A program made the position numbers and the translations under genes. The notes beneath the pieces are model-generated. The model ran no database searches and was not told the DNA's origin. It saw only the letters and a program-made list of their open reading frames with translations. A stretch of DNA of 64,000 bases from a bacterium MS4 (GTDB taxonomy: Bacteria; Bacillota; Clostridia; Oscillospirales; Acutalibacteraceae): contig CCFG01000005.1 of the NCBI GenBank assembly GCA_000752215.1, positions 98,414 to 162,413 on the forward strand, in the 5' to 3' direction. Below, one piece after another: positions 43,023 through 51,551 of this stretch (within the stretch, counting starts at the first letter, position 1; each line of letters opens with the position of its first letter).

Positions 43023-43970
43023 TTACTCCGGATCATCCAGCGTACGGATTACCTTCAGCATCTTGATGATTCTATGGGCTCTCTTGTTCATGAATTCCTG
43101 AATGTCGATATCATCATAATCATAACAGCCTTTTTTTGTCTTAATGCCCAAGCGGCCTTCTTTGATCAGCTTTTCTCCAAGACGGTCGCCATCGGTATCA
43201 TTGCACAGGGTTTTGAAAACATCCCGCGAAACACTAGTGGTCAAATCCCATCCCACCACATCGTGGAGGGACAGTGGCCCCTCAAAGGAATATCTGGTTC
43301 CACTGGTGTAACGAATCGCGCGCTCCACGTCCGCAGCGGTTGTCCATCCCTGCGTGATCATGTAAGCGATTTCTCTGGAAAGCACATTGTCAAGCCGGTT
43401 TACGATGAAGCCCGGAATGTATTTTTTTATGACGGCGGGCTCCTTTCCCACGGAGGTCAGCACGTCGCAAACCGTTTTTACATTTTCAGGAGACGTTTCC
43501 GGTCCCATAACGACTTCCACCAACGGCATAACATACGGTGGATTGAAGAAATGTGTAATCATCAGACGCTCCGGGTGGCTGATCTGTGCGATTTCAAAAA
43601 TGTTAGACGCTGAGGTATTGCTGCAAAAAATGCAGTCCGGCGCACAAAGTTTATCCAGCTTATCGAAAATGTCTTTCTTAATATTGGCATTTTCAAATAC
43701 GCCTTCAATGACCAGGTTCACTTTCGGGGCTATTTTTTCGAGATCTTCTTCATAAAAAACGAACTTCTCGGTATTCCGAATTTCTTCAGGCGAAACGATA
43801 CCCTCTTCAGCATAATACGCCATGTCTGCCTGAATGGTCTGTTTTGCCTTTTGCAGCTGCTCCGGGAAAGCGTCATAAAGAGTGATGTCGATTTCCTTCG
43901 CGGCAAACACCTCGGCAATTCCGCGTCCCATGGTTCCTGCGCCAACCATCAGAATATTCCATTTGTTCAA
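43023..43970 (-). CDS. 3-hydroxyacyl-CoA dehydrogenase family protein
   Basis: This 315-residue enzyme has the NAD site VGAGTMGRGIAE at the N-terminus and the catalytic His-Glu pair in THFFNPPYVMPLVEVV (about 138-153). The start is TTG 43970 (MNKWNILMVG), with GGGTGGG 6 bases upstream; the longer frame reaching 44132 is not family-like. It is distinct from the Hbd at 51552 and closer to stand-alone hydroxyacyl-CoA or gulonate-type dehydrogenases. It is the last gene of the AbfD-like cluster, where it may oxidise a 3-hydroxyacyl-CoA intermediate. Confidence 0.85.
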   Translation of the reverse strand: MNKWNILMVGAGTMGRGIAEVFAAKEIDITLYDAFPEQLQKAKQTIQADMAYYAEEGIVSPEEIRNTEKFVFYEEDLEKIAPKVNLVIEGVFENANIKKDIFDKLDKLCAPDCIFCSNTSASNIFEIAQISHPERLMITHFFNPPYVMPLVEVVMGPETSPENVKTVCDVLTSVGKEPAVIKKYIPGFIVNRLDNVLSREIAYMITQGWTTAADVERAIRYTSGTRYSFEGPLSLHDVVGWDLTTSVSRDVFKTLCNDTDGDRLGEKLIKEGRLGIKTKKGCYDYDDIDIQEFMNKRAHRIIKMLKVIRTLDDPE

Positions 43971-44023
43971 TGCAATCCCACCCTTTAAAAAATATTGTCG
44001 GGAACAAATTCCCGCTGCTAATA

Positions 44024-44842
44024 CTACTGATTCATCATAATGCGTCCGACGGTACCGCCCGTTACTTCGAGAACGGCCCCGCTTACATACGACGACTGAT
44101 CGGTTGCCAGAAATTCCACCGCATTCGCGCAATCCTTTGTCGTACCAAAACGTCCCATTGCAATATTGCGGGTGAACTTATCTTCCCCAACGCTCTTATA
44201 GCCCGCAACCAGCCGTGCGGTCGAAATGAATCCGGGCGCGACCACGTTGCAGGTGATATTGTAAGGACCAAGCTCCTGAGCAAGCAGTTTGGTATACTGG
44301 ATAATAGCGGCCTTTGATGAAGCATAGTGCGCGTAGCTCCCATCACTGTTGGCTGTAAGTCCGCCCACGGAGGCTACGGTAACAATTTTACCGTACTTGT
44401 TCTTTTTCATCATTGGGGCAACGGCATTGCAGGAATAAACGGTTCCAAAGAAGTTCCTTGCGACCACGGCATGAAACTGGTCCCAATTTAACTGGGATGC
44501 CTTGTTTCCATCCATAGGACCCATTCCGCCGCCGGCATTACATACAAGGATGGAGATATCTCCCATCTTCCCGGCTATTTCTTCAACCGCCGCAAAGACC
44601 TGCTCCCTGTCGCTAATATCCGCTGTTGCACCTTCGGATTTTACGCCCAGTGCACGGATTTCGTCCATAACGGTATCCGCTGTCAGCAAATCCTCCTCCG
44701 CCTTGTACTCCTGAAAGCTCTTCAAATTGATGTCGATAATACCGACATCCGCTCCCAAAGAAGCAAGCCGCAGTGCATATTCCCTGCCGAGTCCCCTGGC
44801 CGCGCCTGTTACAATTGCATTTTTCCCCGTTAAAATACCCAT
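44024..44842 (-). CDS. Short-chain dehydrogenase/reductase
   Basis: This 272-residue SDR has TGAARGLG near 13-20, CNAGGG near 95-100, and catalytic Ser, Tyr and Lys (SYAHYASSK, the last two being Y and K of YxxxK). The true start is ATG 44842 (MGILTG), with GGAG 8 bases upstream; the 48 codons before it are spurious. An insert after the second strand (KSFQEYKAEEDLLTADTVM) is slightly longer than usual. It belongs to the AbfD-like cluster and probably acts on a hydroxyacid or its CoA ester. Confidence 0.85.
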   Translation of the reverse strand: MGILTGKNAIVTGAARGLGREYALRLASLGADVGIIDINLKSFQEYKAEEDLLTADTVMDEIRALGVKSEGATADISDREQVFAAVEEIAGKMGDISILVCNAGGGMGPMDGNKASQLNWDQFHAVVARNFFGTVYSCNAVAPMMKKNKYGKIVTVASVGGLTANSDGSYAHYASSKAAIIQYTKLLAQELGPYNITCNVVAPGFISTARLVAGYKSVGEDKFTRNIAMGRFGTTKDCANAVEFLATDQSSYVSGAVLEVTGGTVGRIMMNQ

Positions 44843-45006
44843 TTGATGTTCTCCTTTCATTGAATACAGATCATATGTCCTGCCGGGAAAATCAAAATGG
44901 CCTGTCTGATCGTTGGATTTTGCACCGGACTTCTCGAAATGGCATTTATTTGGCCTGGCACAGAATTCACCGAATTGTCCAAACATCCCGATCCTTTCAG
45001 CAAGGA

Positions 45007-46293
45007 CTAATCGATAATCCCTTTTCCCTTCAATGCCTGGATCTCATCCGGACTATAATCCAGCAGCTGGGAAAGCACTCTCTCCGTGTCCTGGCCCAAC
45101 GCCGGCGCACCGCGCCAGACCGCACCGGGTGTCTCTGACATTTTGGGGACGAAGCCGAAAGCCTCAATATTCTTGTCCAGCGTCTGATCCGTATAGGTGA
45201 TCCAGTCGCCTCTTTCTCTCCAGTGCGACTGTACATAAACGTCTCCGGCATCCCTTACCACAGCGGCGCCGATCTTGTTCTCGATGCAGATCTCCAGCGC
45301 CTCATCGGCCGTATGCTCCATAAAGAATTTCTGGAAAGTGGCATCCAGTTCCTTTCCCAGAGGACTGGCCACGGCTTCGGCGCTTCCGCCGGCTTTTTCA
45401 TAGCTGTACTTTTCCGTATCTATTCCGAATCCTTTGAGAACCTTGTTGTAGGCGGTTTTTCCATAAGAGCCCAGATTGATATATTTACCGTCCTTTGTCG
45501 GGAAAATGCCGCCCGGCTGATAAGTGGTCTGCTTGATCCCCTGCCTTTGTTTAAGCGTTTTCATCTCCGTCCAAAGCGGGAAGTTGTCGTCCATCACCCT
45601 CATCCAGCCTTCCGTCAGGCAGACGTCGATGCTTTGCCCTTTCCCGGTCTTCTGAACATTCATATAAGCCATTAAGATGCCGTTGACGGCAAACAGTCCG
45701 TTCAGATAATCGCCGATATACTGCTGGGCATAATACGGCTCGCGGTCCGGCCAGCCCTGAAGCAGCCCCCAGCCCGATTCGGCCTGTCCAAGCGGATCGT
45801 ATCCCGGCCTGTTGATGTGCTTCTGCTCTCCGCCGAAGCCAGCGGTCCCGAACCCGCTGATATGGCAAATGACCAGCTTGGGATTCACCTGTAACAGCAG
45901 CTCATCACTGATGCCAAGCTTATCAATCCATACCATGTTTTCAATCCAAATGTCCGAGTTTTTAATCAGGGACAGAAAAATCTCCCGGCACTCGGGAACA
46001 TTCAGATTGGTTTCAAGCAGGAAGCTGAGCTTGTTCCTCGCATTCTGCATCCACGATCCGCTGATGGATTTATCCCCGCTGGTGATCTGCGGCTTCTGAT
46101 GTCTGGCCGGATCGCCTCCGACCTTCGGACGCTCCAGCGCAATTACCTCGGCGCCGAAGTCGCTCATCATCGTCGCGGCAAAGGGCGCCGCTACAACAGT
46201 TCCGTTCAGCAGCACCCTTATCCCGCTGAGAGGCCCAAAGCTCGGAATCAGGTACGGTGCTGGTTTGCGCTCGATTTTTTCCCATCGGTCCAC
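45007..46293 (-). CDS. Family III CoA-transferase (CaiB/BaiF)
   Basis: This 428-residue enzyme has the knotted CaiB-type pattern: GIRVLLNGTVVAAPFAATMMSD near the N-terminus, DIWIENM, and the likely catalytic Asp195 in YIGDYLNGLFA. It moves CoA between carboxylic acids without ATP. The start is GTG 46293, with AGGAGG 9 bases upstream. It lies between the two SDR genes of the AbfD-like cluster and probably activates the acid that this pathway consumes. Relatives act on carnitine, bile acids, oxalate or aromatic acids, so the substrate is open. Confidence 0.9.
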   Translation of the reverse strand: MDRWEKIERKPAPYLIPSFGPLSGIRVLLNGTVVAAPFAATMMSDFGAEVIALERPKVGGDPARHQKPQITSGDKSISGSWMQNARNKLSFLLETNLNVPECREIFLSLIKNSDIWIENMVWIDKLGISDELLLQVNPKLVICHISGFGTAGFGGEQKHINRPGYDPLGQAESGWGLLQGWPDREPYYAQQYIGDYLNGLFAVNGILMAYMNVQKTGKGQSIDVCLTEGWMRVMDDNFPLWTEMKTLKQRQGIKQTTYQPGGIFPTKDGKYINLGSYGKTAYNKVLKGFGIDTEKYSYEKAGGSAEAVASPLGKELDATFQKFFMEHTADEALEICIENKIGAAVVRDAGDVYVQSHWRERGDWITYTDQTLDKNIEAFGFVPKMSETPGAVWRGAPALGQDTERVLSQLLDYSPDEIQALKGKGIID

Positions 46294-46383
46294 GATTAAA
46301 CTCCTCCTGTCAAAGTAACGCTGTACTGCCGAAATGGCAGCATACTGCGTATGTCAATTACACCGTCTCTAAAAATTCATGCC

Positions 46384-47175
46384 TTAGGAGCAGGTTGTTC
46401 CCATATCTGCCACAATATAGGTGCCGGTAATAATCCCGGAAAAGTCGGAGGCCAGGAATAATACGATGGCCGCGACCTCTTCGACCGTGCCCCATCTCTT
46501 CAGAGGAATCTTGCTGAACATTTTTTCCTGATACTTGGGATTGTCCAGAAATTCGGCATTCAGCGCTGTTTTCACGTAACCGGGGCAGACAGAGTTTACC
46601 GTGATGTTGTATTTCCCGAATTCAATCGCCATCCCTTTGGTCAGATTCAAAACAGCTGCTTTCGAAGCGCCGTATGTAGAAATGTTTTTGGTCCCCACCA
46701 ATCCGCCAATCGAAGCCATATTGATGATCCGTCCCCCGTTTCCCTGCTTGATCATTTCTCTTGCAGCAGCGGCGGAGCCAAAAAATACGCTTCTCAGGTT
46801 GGAATCCATCACCGTATTGTACTCGGCCTCACTCATTTCCAGCATTGGCTTTGTAATGGCCACGCCAGCGTTATTGACCATGATATCCAGCTTCCCGTAT
46901 TTCTCTATGGTCGTGGCAACCAGATTATCAACTTCCTCCTTATGCTGAACGTCAGTTTTGATTCCGACAGCGTCGCCTCCTGCGGCGATGACTTCCTGCG
47001 CCACCTTATCGCAGTCCTCCTGATGTCTGCTGGTAATCACGACCTTGGCGCCGTAATATGCCAAAGTCCTCACCACGCCATAACCGAGCCCTTTGGTTCC
47101 TCCGGTTACGATTGCGACCTTATCCGTAAGATCGTAATTCGGCATTGCAAACGGCAAACTTGCATCTTGGGTCAT
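46384..47175 (-). CDS. Short-chain dehydrogenase/reductase
   Basis: This 263-residue SDR has TGGTKGLGYG near residues 25-34, NNAGVA near 101-106 and the catalytic Ser, Tyr and Lys (STYGASK). AGGAGG precedes ATG 47175. The sequence resembles 3-oxoacyl-reductase and gluconate-dehydrogenase types. It is separated from the dehydratase gene by a 110-base gap with a strong hairpin and lies upstream of the CoA-transferase gene. Confidence 0.86.
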   Translation of the reverse strand: MTQDASLPFAMPNYDLTDKVAIVTGGTKGLGYGVVRTLAYYGAKVVITSRHQEDCDKVAQEVIAAGGDAVGIKTDVQHKEEVDNLVATTIEKYGKLDIMVNNAGVAITKPMLEMSEAEYNTVMDSNLRSVFFGSAAAAREMIKQGNGGRIINMASIGGLVGTKNISTYGASKAAVLNLTKGMAIEFGKYNITVNSVCPGYVKTALNAEFLDNPKYQEKMFSKIPLKRWGTVEEVAAIVLFLASDFSGIITGTYIVADMGTTCS

Positions 47176-47234
47176 CTGACTTCCTCCTTCATTATTTTTT
47201 TAGGCCTTGGGCAACCAGGCAGAATATTGAGTGG

Positions 47235-47267
47235 ACGCATCACTTCGTAACAAACGAAGTGATGCGT
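47235..47267 (-). terminator. Strong hairpin between the AbfD-like gene and the downstream SDR gene
   Basis: The 14-base arms ACGCATCACTTCGT and ACGAAGTGATGCGT pair perfectly around a five-base loop. No long T-tract follows on the minus strand, so it is probably an attenuator or message-end protector that lets the dehydratase be expressed above the following genes. Confidence 0.6.
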
Positions 47268-47285
47268 TTCCTGAATCTGCACAAA

Positions 47286-48908
47286 TCACTTTGTTTCTGG
47301 CTTTCCCTTCGATACCGAAGCGTCGAACTTTGCCAGCATGGCACGCGGTGTGGCTGTGTGCAAGCTTCGCTCATAGCGTGGACATTCCTCATAGCCAGGC
47401 AGCCCCGCCAGATACTTTGCGATTTTTTTCAGCTCTTCCAGATCATAACGGCTCATGAGTGTGATCGTCTCCATAAGAGGCGACCCGCCGCCGTGAACGC
47501 CGGCAACTGCCTGAGCGGCCTCGTAAGAATCGCACAGCTTATTCTCCATCATGCGCATAACGCGATGGGTATCCTCCGCACTGTACGCCGGATTCCGGCG
47601 GATATACTTATTGCACAGCTCTGCGGTCTCCGGATCAAAGAAGCTCTCCTCTGTCGGCAGGGAAGCGCATACGCCGCCCGTCAAATCCGCCAGCGTCTCA
47701 TACTCGTGATACATGTTGTGTCCGGCCAAGCGGCGTCCGGCATTAGTCAAGACCTCATCAGGCACCCACTGGCCGGACGGGAATTCAACCGCGTGGTACG
47801 CCGCCGCCTCACCTGCCGCAAACACCAGCTCCGCCGTCTGAATGATGTCACAGATTTTTTCACGGACATGGGACTCCTTGGCAATATCGTTGACATCCGC
47901 GACCAAAGCGGCCTGAGACGCGATCACCTCAGAAACTGCGGTCTTGCATCCCGTGTAGGAATGGCGGTGATAATGCGCGAACATCAGCGCCAGATATCCG
48001 GCATAACGGGCTACGTTCTCGCTGTCGCGTCCGCACATAAACACGCGGTCGTAGGGAACAAAGCAGTCGTCGAAGATCGTCAGGCTTTCCACATCGCCGA
48101 TGTGAGCGTAAGGCGCGTCCAAGTGCGTCCGCTTATGATGCAGCCCCGGAAGCGCCATCAGCTTAACGCCGTCCCAGTCGCCGGGCAGTGCGAAAGCCAC
48201 CGCATAATCACTGTCCTCCTGACTCATAAACTTGGTGGGGTTGACGATGATCTCATCTACATAAGGCGCATTGGAATTGCATATTTTGGCGCCGCGGACG
48301 ATGATGCCCTTGCAGGGCTTCCCGTCCACACCGATGCCGTCCACGTCCGACTCTACAACATGGACAAAGGAATCCGGATCCGGCTGCATGTGCGCGCGCT
48401 TATATTTCGAATTACGGGAACCCTTCACATCGGTTTGGGCGCAGTTGCAAATCAAATCGAACTTCTGACAATACTCAAGATACTTGAGTAAGCGCTTGTG
48501 ATACTCGGTTCCGCACGCTTCATCACAGTCGTAAGTGACGGAATACAATGCGTTCAATGCGTCCGATCCCATGCAGCGCTGCATGCATCCGCCCACATGC
48601 TGACAGATCAGGCGGGTCATCAGCTGCTTTTTGAGAAGATCCTCCACGCTGCGGTGAATATTCGTGGCGCGATTGATGGTCTCGCCTGTGATATGGGAAG
48701 TAGTCACACATACGTCCGCATAACGAGGATCATTTGCGACATCATAGCACTGCTTCATAACGTATGTACCGCCTTTGATCCAGTCGGCCAAATCACGCTC
48801 CGCTCCCTGTTTTCCATTGGAACGGTCCACACATTTCCCATTGAGATATACATTCGGTTTCATTCTCAGCAAACGCTCTTTGTACTGTTCATAAGTTCCA
48901 ACTGCCAT
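47286..48908 (-). CDS. 4-hydroxybutyryl-CoA dehydratase / vinylacetyl-CoA isomerase family enzyme (AbfD-like)
   Basis: This FAD and [4Fe-4S] enzyme is related to 4-hydroxyphenylacetate hydroxylase folds. From ATG 48908 (MAVGTYEQYKERLL) the cluster ligands are Cys108 and Cys112 (CMQRC) and His314 with Cys321 (HRHSYTGC), followed by Lys322. This matches the known AbfD pattern of two Cys three apart and His-x6-Cys-Lys. The protein has 540 residues, about 55 more than classical AbfD (about 484-490), with extra segments near residues 28-36 and at the C-terminus. The known reaction removes water from 4-hydroxybutyryl-CoA to give crotonyl-CoA, by a radical mechanism. The unusual neighbours suggest a different gamma-hydroxy-acyl substrate. 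Confidence 0.88.
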   Translation of the reverse strand: MAVGTYEQYKERLLRMKPNVYLNGKCVDRSNGKQGAERDLADWIKGGTYVMKQCYDVANDPRYADVCVTTSHITGETINRATNIHRSVEDLLKKQLMTRLICQHVGGCMQRCMGSDALNALYSVTYDCDEACGTEYHKRLLKYLEYCQKFDLICNCAQTDVKGSRNSKYKRAHMQPDPDSFVHVVESDVDGIGVDGKPCKGIIVRGAKICNSNAPYVDEIIVNPTKFMSQEDSDYAVAFALPGDWDGVKLMALPGLHHKRTHLDAPYAHIGDVESLTIFDDCFVPYDRVFMCGRDSENVARYAGYLALMFAHYHRHSYTGCKTAVSEVIASQAALVADVNDIAKESHVREKICDIIQTAELVFAAGEAAAYHAVEFPSGQWVPDEVLTNAGRRLAGHNMYHEYETLADLTGGVCASLPTEESFFDPETAELCNKYIRRNPAYSAEDTHRVMRMMENKLCDSYEAAQAVAGVHGGGSPLMETITLMSRYDLEELKKIAKYLAGLPGYEECPRYERSLHTATPRAMLAKFDASVSKGKPETK

Positions 48909-49444
48909 AATTTTCAACCCTTTCCCTTCATCGAATTCATAAATTGAATCGTCTCTCCAAGCAGAGAGAACGGATGGCCAGTCAGTCACTTTGCTGTTCC
49001 GATTCTGATGGAAAAGTATGTAATCAAAATCTTATCCGACACAGCAAACTTTCTGGCTTCCGATTTAATATTAATGCTTACCAAATCATTCGTCAACAGG
49101 TAAAATAATTTTTGGTCATTTGTAATAAAATGCTATATGACCAGTTGTATATTAAAGAGATTTTCGAATCAATTTTTCTTTTGCTATTGCTATAATATGC
49201 AAAAAGTTTTATGTTTATATTAAAATATCAAGAATATATCGATAATATTTTAGGCAATATATAAAAAATCTTAGTTTATAAATTAACAGTTCATTTGATA
49301 TAATCGATAGAGTGATATATTATTTTATGGCCCAAATCAGATGCTTTGACCAAGCCTCGCGTTCCATGGCCAGAACAAGAAAAAACGCCACCCGTATTCC
49401 ATCAGGTGAGCGACAGGGCCATCACAAAAAAGGAGATCTGCAAG
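48909..49444. other. Divergent AT-rich intergenic region between the AbfD-like and Nfu genes
   Basis: This 536-base stretch has no convincing gene; the open frame reaching upstream of the Nfu start lacks a ribosome site. A dyad TGGTCAT-N17-ATGACCA (49113-49143) may bind a regulator. TATAAT at 49299-49304 could be the -10 of the Nfu gene, although its -35 is weak. The rest is A/T-rich and shows nothing further. Confidence 0.4.
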
Positions 49445-49765
49445 ATGGATAAAGAGCTCCGCAAAGATATGGAAGCCGTCCTGAATTTATTTGTCCGGCC
49501 ACAGCTGGCGTCCCATGGCGGAAACGTCGAGGTTCTGGATTTGGATGAAGACGGCATCCTCTGGATCGAGATGCAGGGCGAGTGTTCCGGGTGCCCCTCG
49601 GCGGATGATACCGTAAAAAATCTTCTCGAAAAGGAGCTTATGCGCCGCATTGCTCAGATCAAAGGTGTGGAAATTGATTCCGGCATCAGCGACGAAATTT
49701 TTGCTGAAGCCATGAAGCTGATGACAGCCCATCCCAAGCCAAATACGGACGATGTCGGTCCGTAA
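49445..49765 (+). CDS. NifU C-terminal domain (Nfu-type) Fe-S scaffold protein
   Basis: This small 106-residue Nfu domain has the cluster-binding motif CSGCPSADDTVKNLLE (CxxC) near residues 40-55. It lacks NifU's N-terminal scaffold, as in stand-alone Nfu. The start is ATG 49445 (MDKELRK), with GGAG 9 bases upstream; the longer frame to 49346 is not supported. Known role: delivery of 4Fe-4S clusters. It stands alone and divergent from the AbfD-like Fe-S enzyme, which it may serve; this is inferred from position only. Confidence 0.88.
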   Translation: MDKELRKDMEAVLNLFVRPQLASHGGNVEVLDLDEDGILWIEMQGECSGCPSADDTVKNLLEKELMRRIAQIKGVEIDSGISDEIFAEAMKLMTAHPKPNTDDVGP

Positions 49766-49865
49766 TGCGCTGTTCACAGCATACGGCAGAAACTTTATTT
49801 CAGCCTCAGCGAACATAAGCGGTATTTTCATCGTATTCGGCATCGGTATCAGCAAATAAAAAAAC

Positions 49866-49913
49866 AGCAGACCAATATCATCAGAAAATGATATCAGTCT
49901 GCTTTCTATATTC
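49866..49913 (+). terminator. Terminator of the Nfu gene
   Basis: The outer arms AGCAGAC and GTCTGCT and the inner arms TATCAT and ATGATA form a branched-free long stem, followed by TTTCTATATT. It lies about 100 bases after the Nfu stop. The remainder of the 304-base gap to the TetR gene shows no gene. Confidence 0.65.
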
Positions 49914-50069
49914 ATGAAATCGGGTAAAAGTGAAAGAATGGATTCGATGCATTCCCTGATTCGGACGCCCGCCCGAACCCGAAGAAATCCCCTTCTATGC
50001 TCTAATCTTTTCCATTTATGTACACCATTCCCAAGGGCCGGCCCGTTTCCGGCGCGCGATATCCCGCTG

Positions 50070-50750
50070 TCACTCTGTTGGATGCCTCAGTGAGCGTATC
50101 ATCTGCAGGCAAAAATCCATCAGATACTGCTGGGCCTGCCTTGAAGTCAGCTGAACGTCTGCTTTGTCGTCACCAGACCCTCCGTTCAGCTTAATCAGCT
50201 CCTGTTGGACATTTGGACCGACAAACGGGTAACATATGATACAGTTGCCCAAGGTCTGACTGAATACGATTGCCTTTGACATTGAAATATCCGCATATTC
50301 AGTAAGAAGCCGGGCCATAGGATATATAACATTCTCAAGGATGCTCTCGTTTAATGGGTCGGCAAGCCCGTCGGGCAAGGATTGTCCGTTGAGAGAAAAG
50401 CTGATCGCATAACGGTTGTGCGGATCAAACGCAATTTCCAGCTGCGTGTGCAAGTATTGCTGAAGGTATCCGAAGCATGTTTCAGGAGTCAGGGTGCCCT
50501 GAGTGACACATTCCTCCACTGAGTTGGCAATCGGTGTGTAATAGAGCTCATGATACTTCAGAATATCCTGTATCACGGCTGCACAGAGATTCTCTTTCGT
50601 TACGAAATAAAAGGAAATTGCGGACTGGCTGCAGTGTGCCTCCTGGGCAATCATTCTGGTTGTAACATAGTCGTATGTTTTTGTACCAAAGAGTTTCTTC
50701 GCTGCGCCTATAATTCGGATACGGGTTTTTTCACCTTTTGTACTTTTCAT
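50070..50750 (-). CDS. TetR/AcrR-family transcriptional regulator
   Basis: This 226-residue regulator has an N-terminal helix-turn-helix (GAAKKLFGTKTYDYVTTRMIAQEAHCSQSAISFYF, about residues 13-47) and a C-terminal ligand domain. I choose ATG 50750 (MKSTKGEK), since upstream codons up to 50828 have no family similarity. The ribosome site is weak (GGGATTGAAAG). It lies between the AbfD-like cluster and the butyrate-type cluster and could control either. Confidence 0.88.
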   Translation of the reverse strand: MKSTKGEKTRIRIIGAAKKLFGTKTYDYVTTRMIAQEAHCSQSAISFYFVTKENLCAAVIQDILKYHELYYTPIANSVEECVTQGTLTPETCFGYLQQYLHTQLEIAFDPHNRYAISFSLNGQSLPDGLADPLNESILENVIYPMARLLTEYADISMSKAIVFSQTLGNCIICYPFVGPNVQQELIKLNGGSGDDKADVQLTSRQAQQYLMDFCLQMIRSLRHPTE

Positions 50751-51551
50751 TCTTTCAATCCCATCATAAGTGAAAATAGACGGCTCCAAAGGAGTCGCCA
50801 TGCCAAGAGGAGCAAACTGCAAAAGCACGCACCGCTTTTTGTGCGCGTTTTTCTTGGCTATACTTTAAAGAATAAACGAAAATGAGTGTCATTGCAAGCC
50901 CAAAATTTATTTTTTCATTTGTCCGAACAATTAATTGCAATATAAAAGCGAAAAGAATCGTCGACGATTCTTTTCGGACTGCCAGTAATGATCTGAAGAG
51001 ATAGAAAAGCTTTGAATTTCCTGTCTGCAACTGAAAAAAAGGCAAAAATTTTATTAATAGTTTCTCTAAAAAAGAAAAATAATGTTATAGATCAGAAGCA
51101 AAAAACGTATTTTATCATTTCCTATAACATGAATTTATATGGAACATTTGACCTATGTCAAGAAATCAGGTACAAAGAACTATTAGATACAGCCGAACTC
51201 TCGGCAATTGCACATCGGCCGATGTCGATTCTGCTATAATCAAAGCCTCAGACAGCCCCGGACCGGTTGAACCGGTATCCGTTTCCGAAGGCGGAAGCCA
51301 TAGAAAAAATGCATAGCAAAGCTACCGATCCCCTCATTCAGACGGATGTCCTGTTAGGAAAACGGCTAATCAGTTACAGCATGGCCGTCCGATAGCCTCC
51401 GGCGTGGACAAGAAAAGGGCGAAAACGCTGCACAAACCGCCCCAACGCGGGAACCGGTCTGTTTCAGAACCCGCCTCAGCCCTTAGCCATCCGCTTACAG
51501 ACGCCTGCTCCGTTCATCAGTGCCCTTATTTACAGCATTCCCGTTGCTCAT
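50751..51551. other. 801-base gap with two palindromes and no convincing gene
   Basis: A 26-base palindrome (50950-50975, arms GAAAAGAATCG) can act as terminator on the minus strand for transcripts coming from hbd. TTGAC-CTAT-GTCAA at 51148-51161 is a possible operator. The part from 50980 to 51240 is AT-rich and that from 51250 to 51551 GC-rich. Two short open frames there lack ribosome sites and family features. Confidence 0.45.

Noticed and set aside
47145..48491. 448-codon plus-strand open frame opposite the AbfD-like gene
   Set aside because: It is the complement of a gene with intact Fe-S and flavin motifs. Its own translation is Arg/His/Val-rich with no family pattern.
49346..49444. 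Upstream extension of the Nfu-type protein
   Set aside because: The extra 33 residues lack family similarity, and the ribosome site is placed for ATG 49445.
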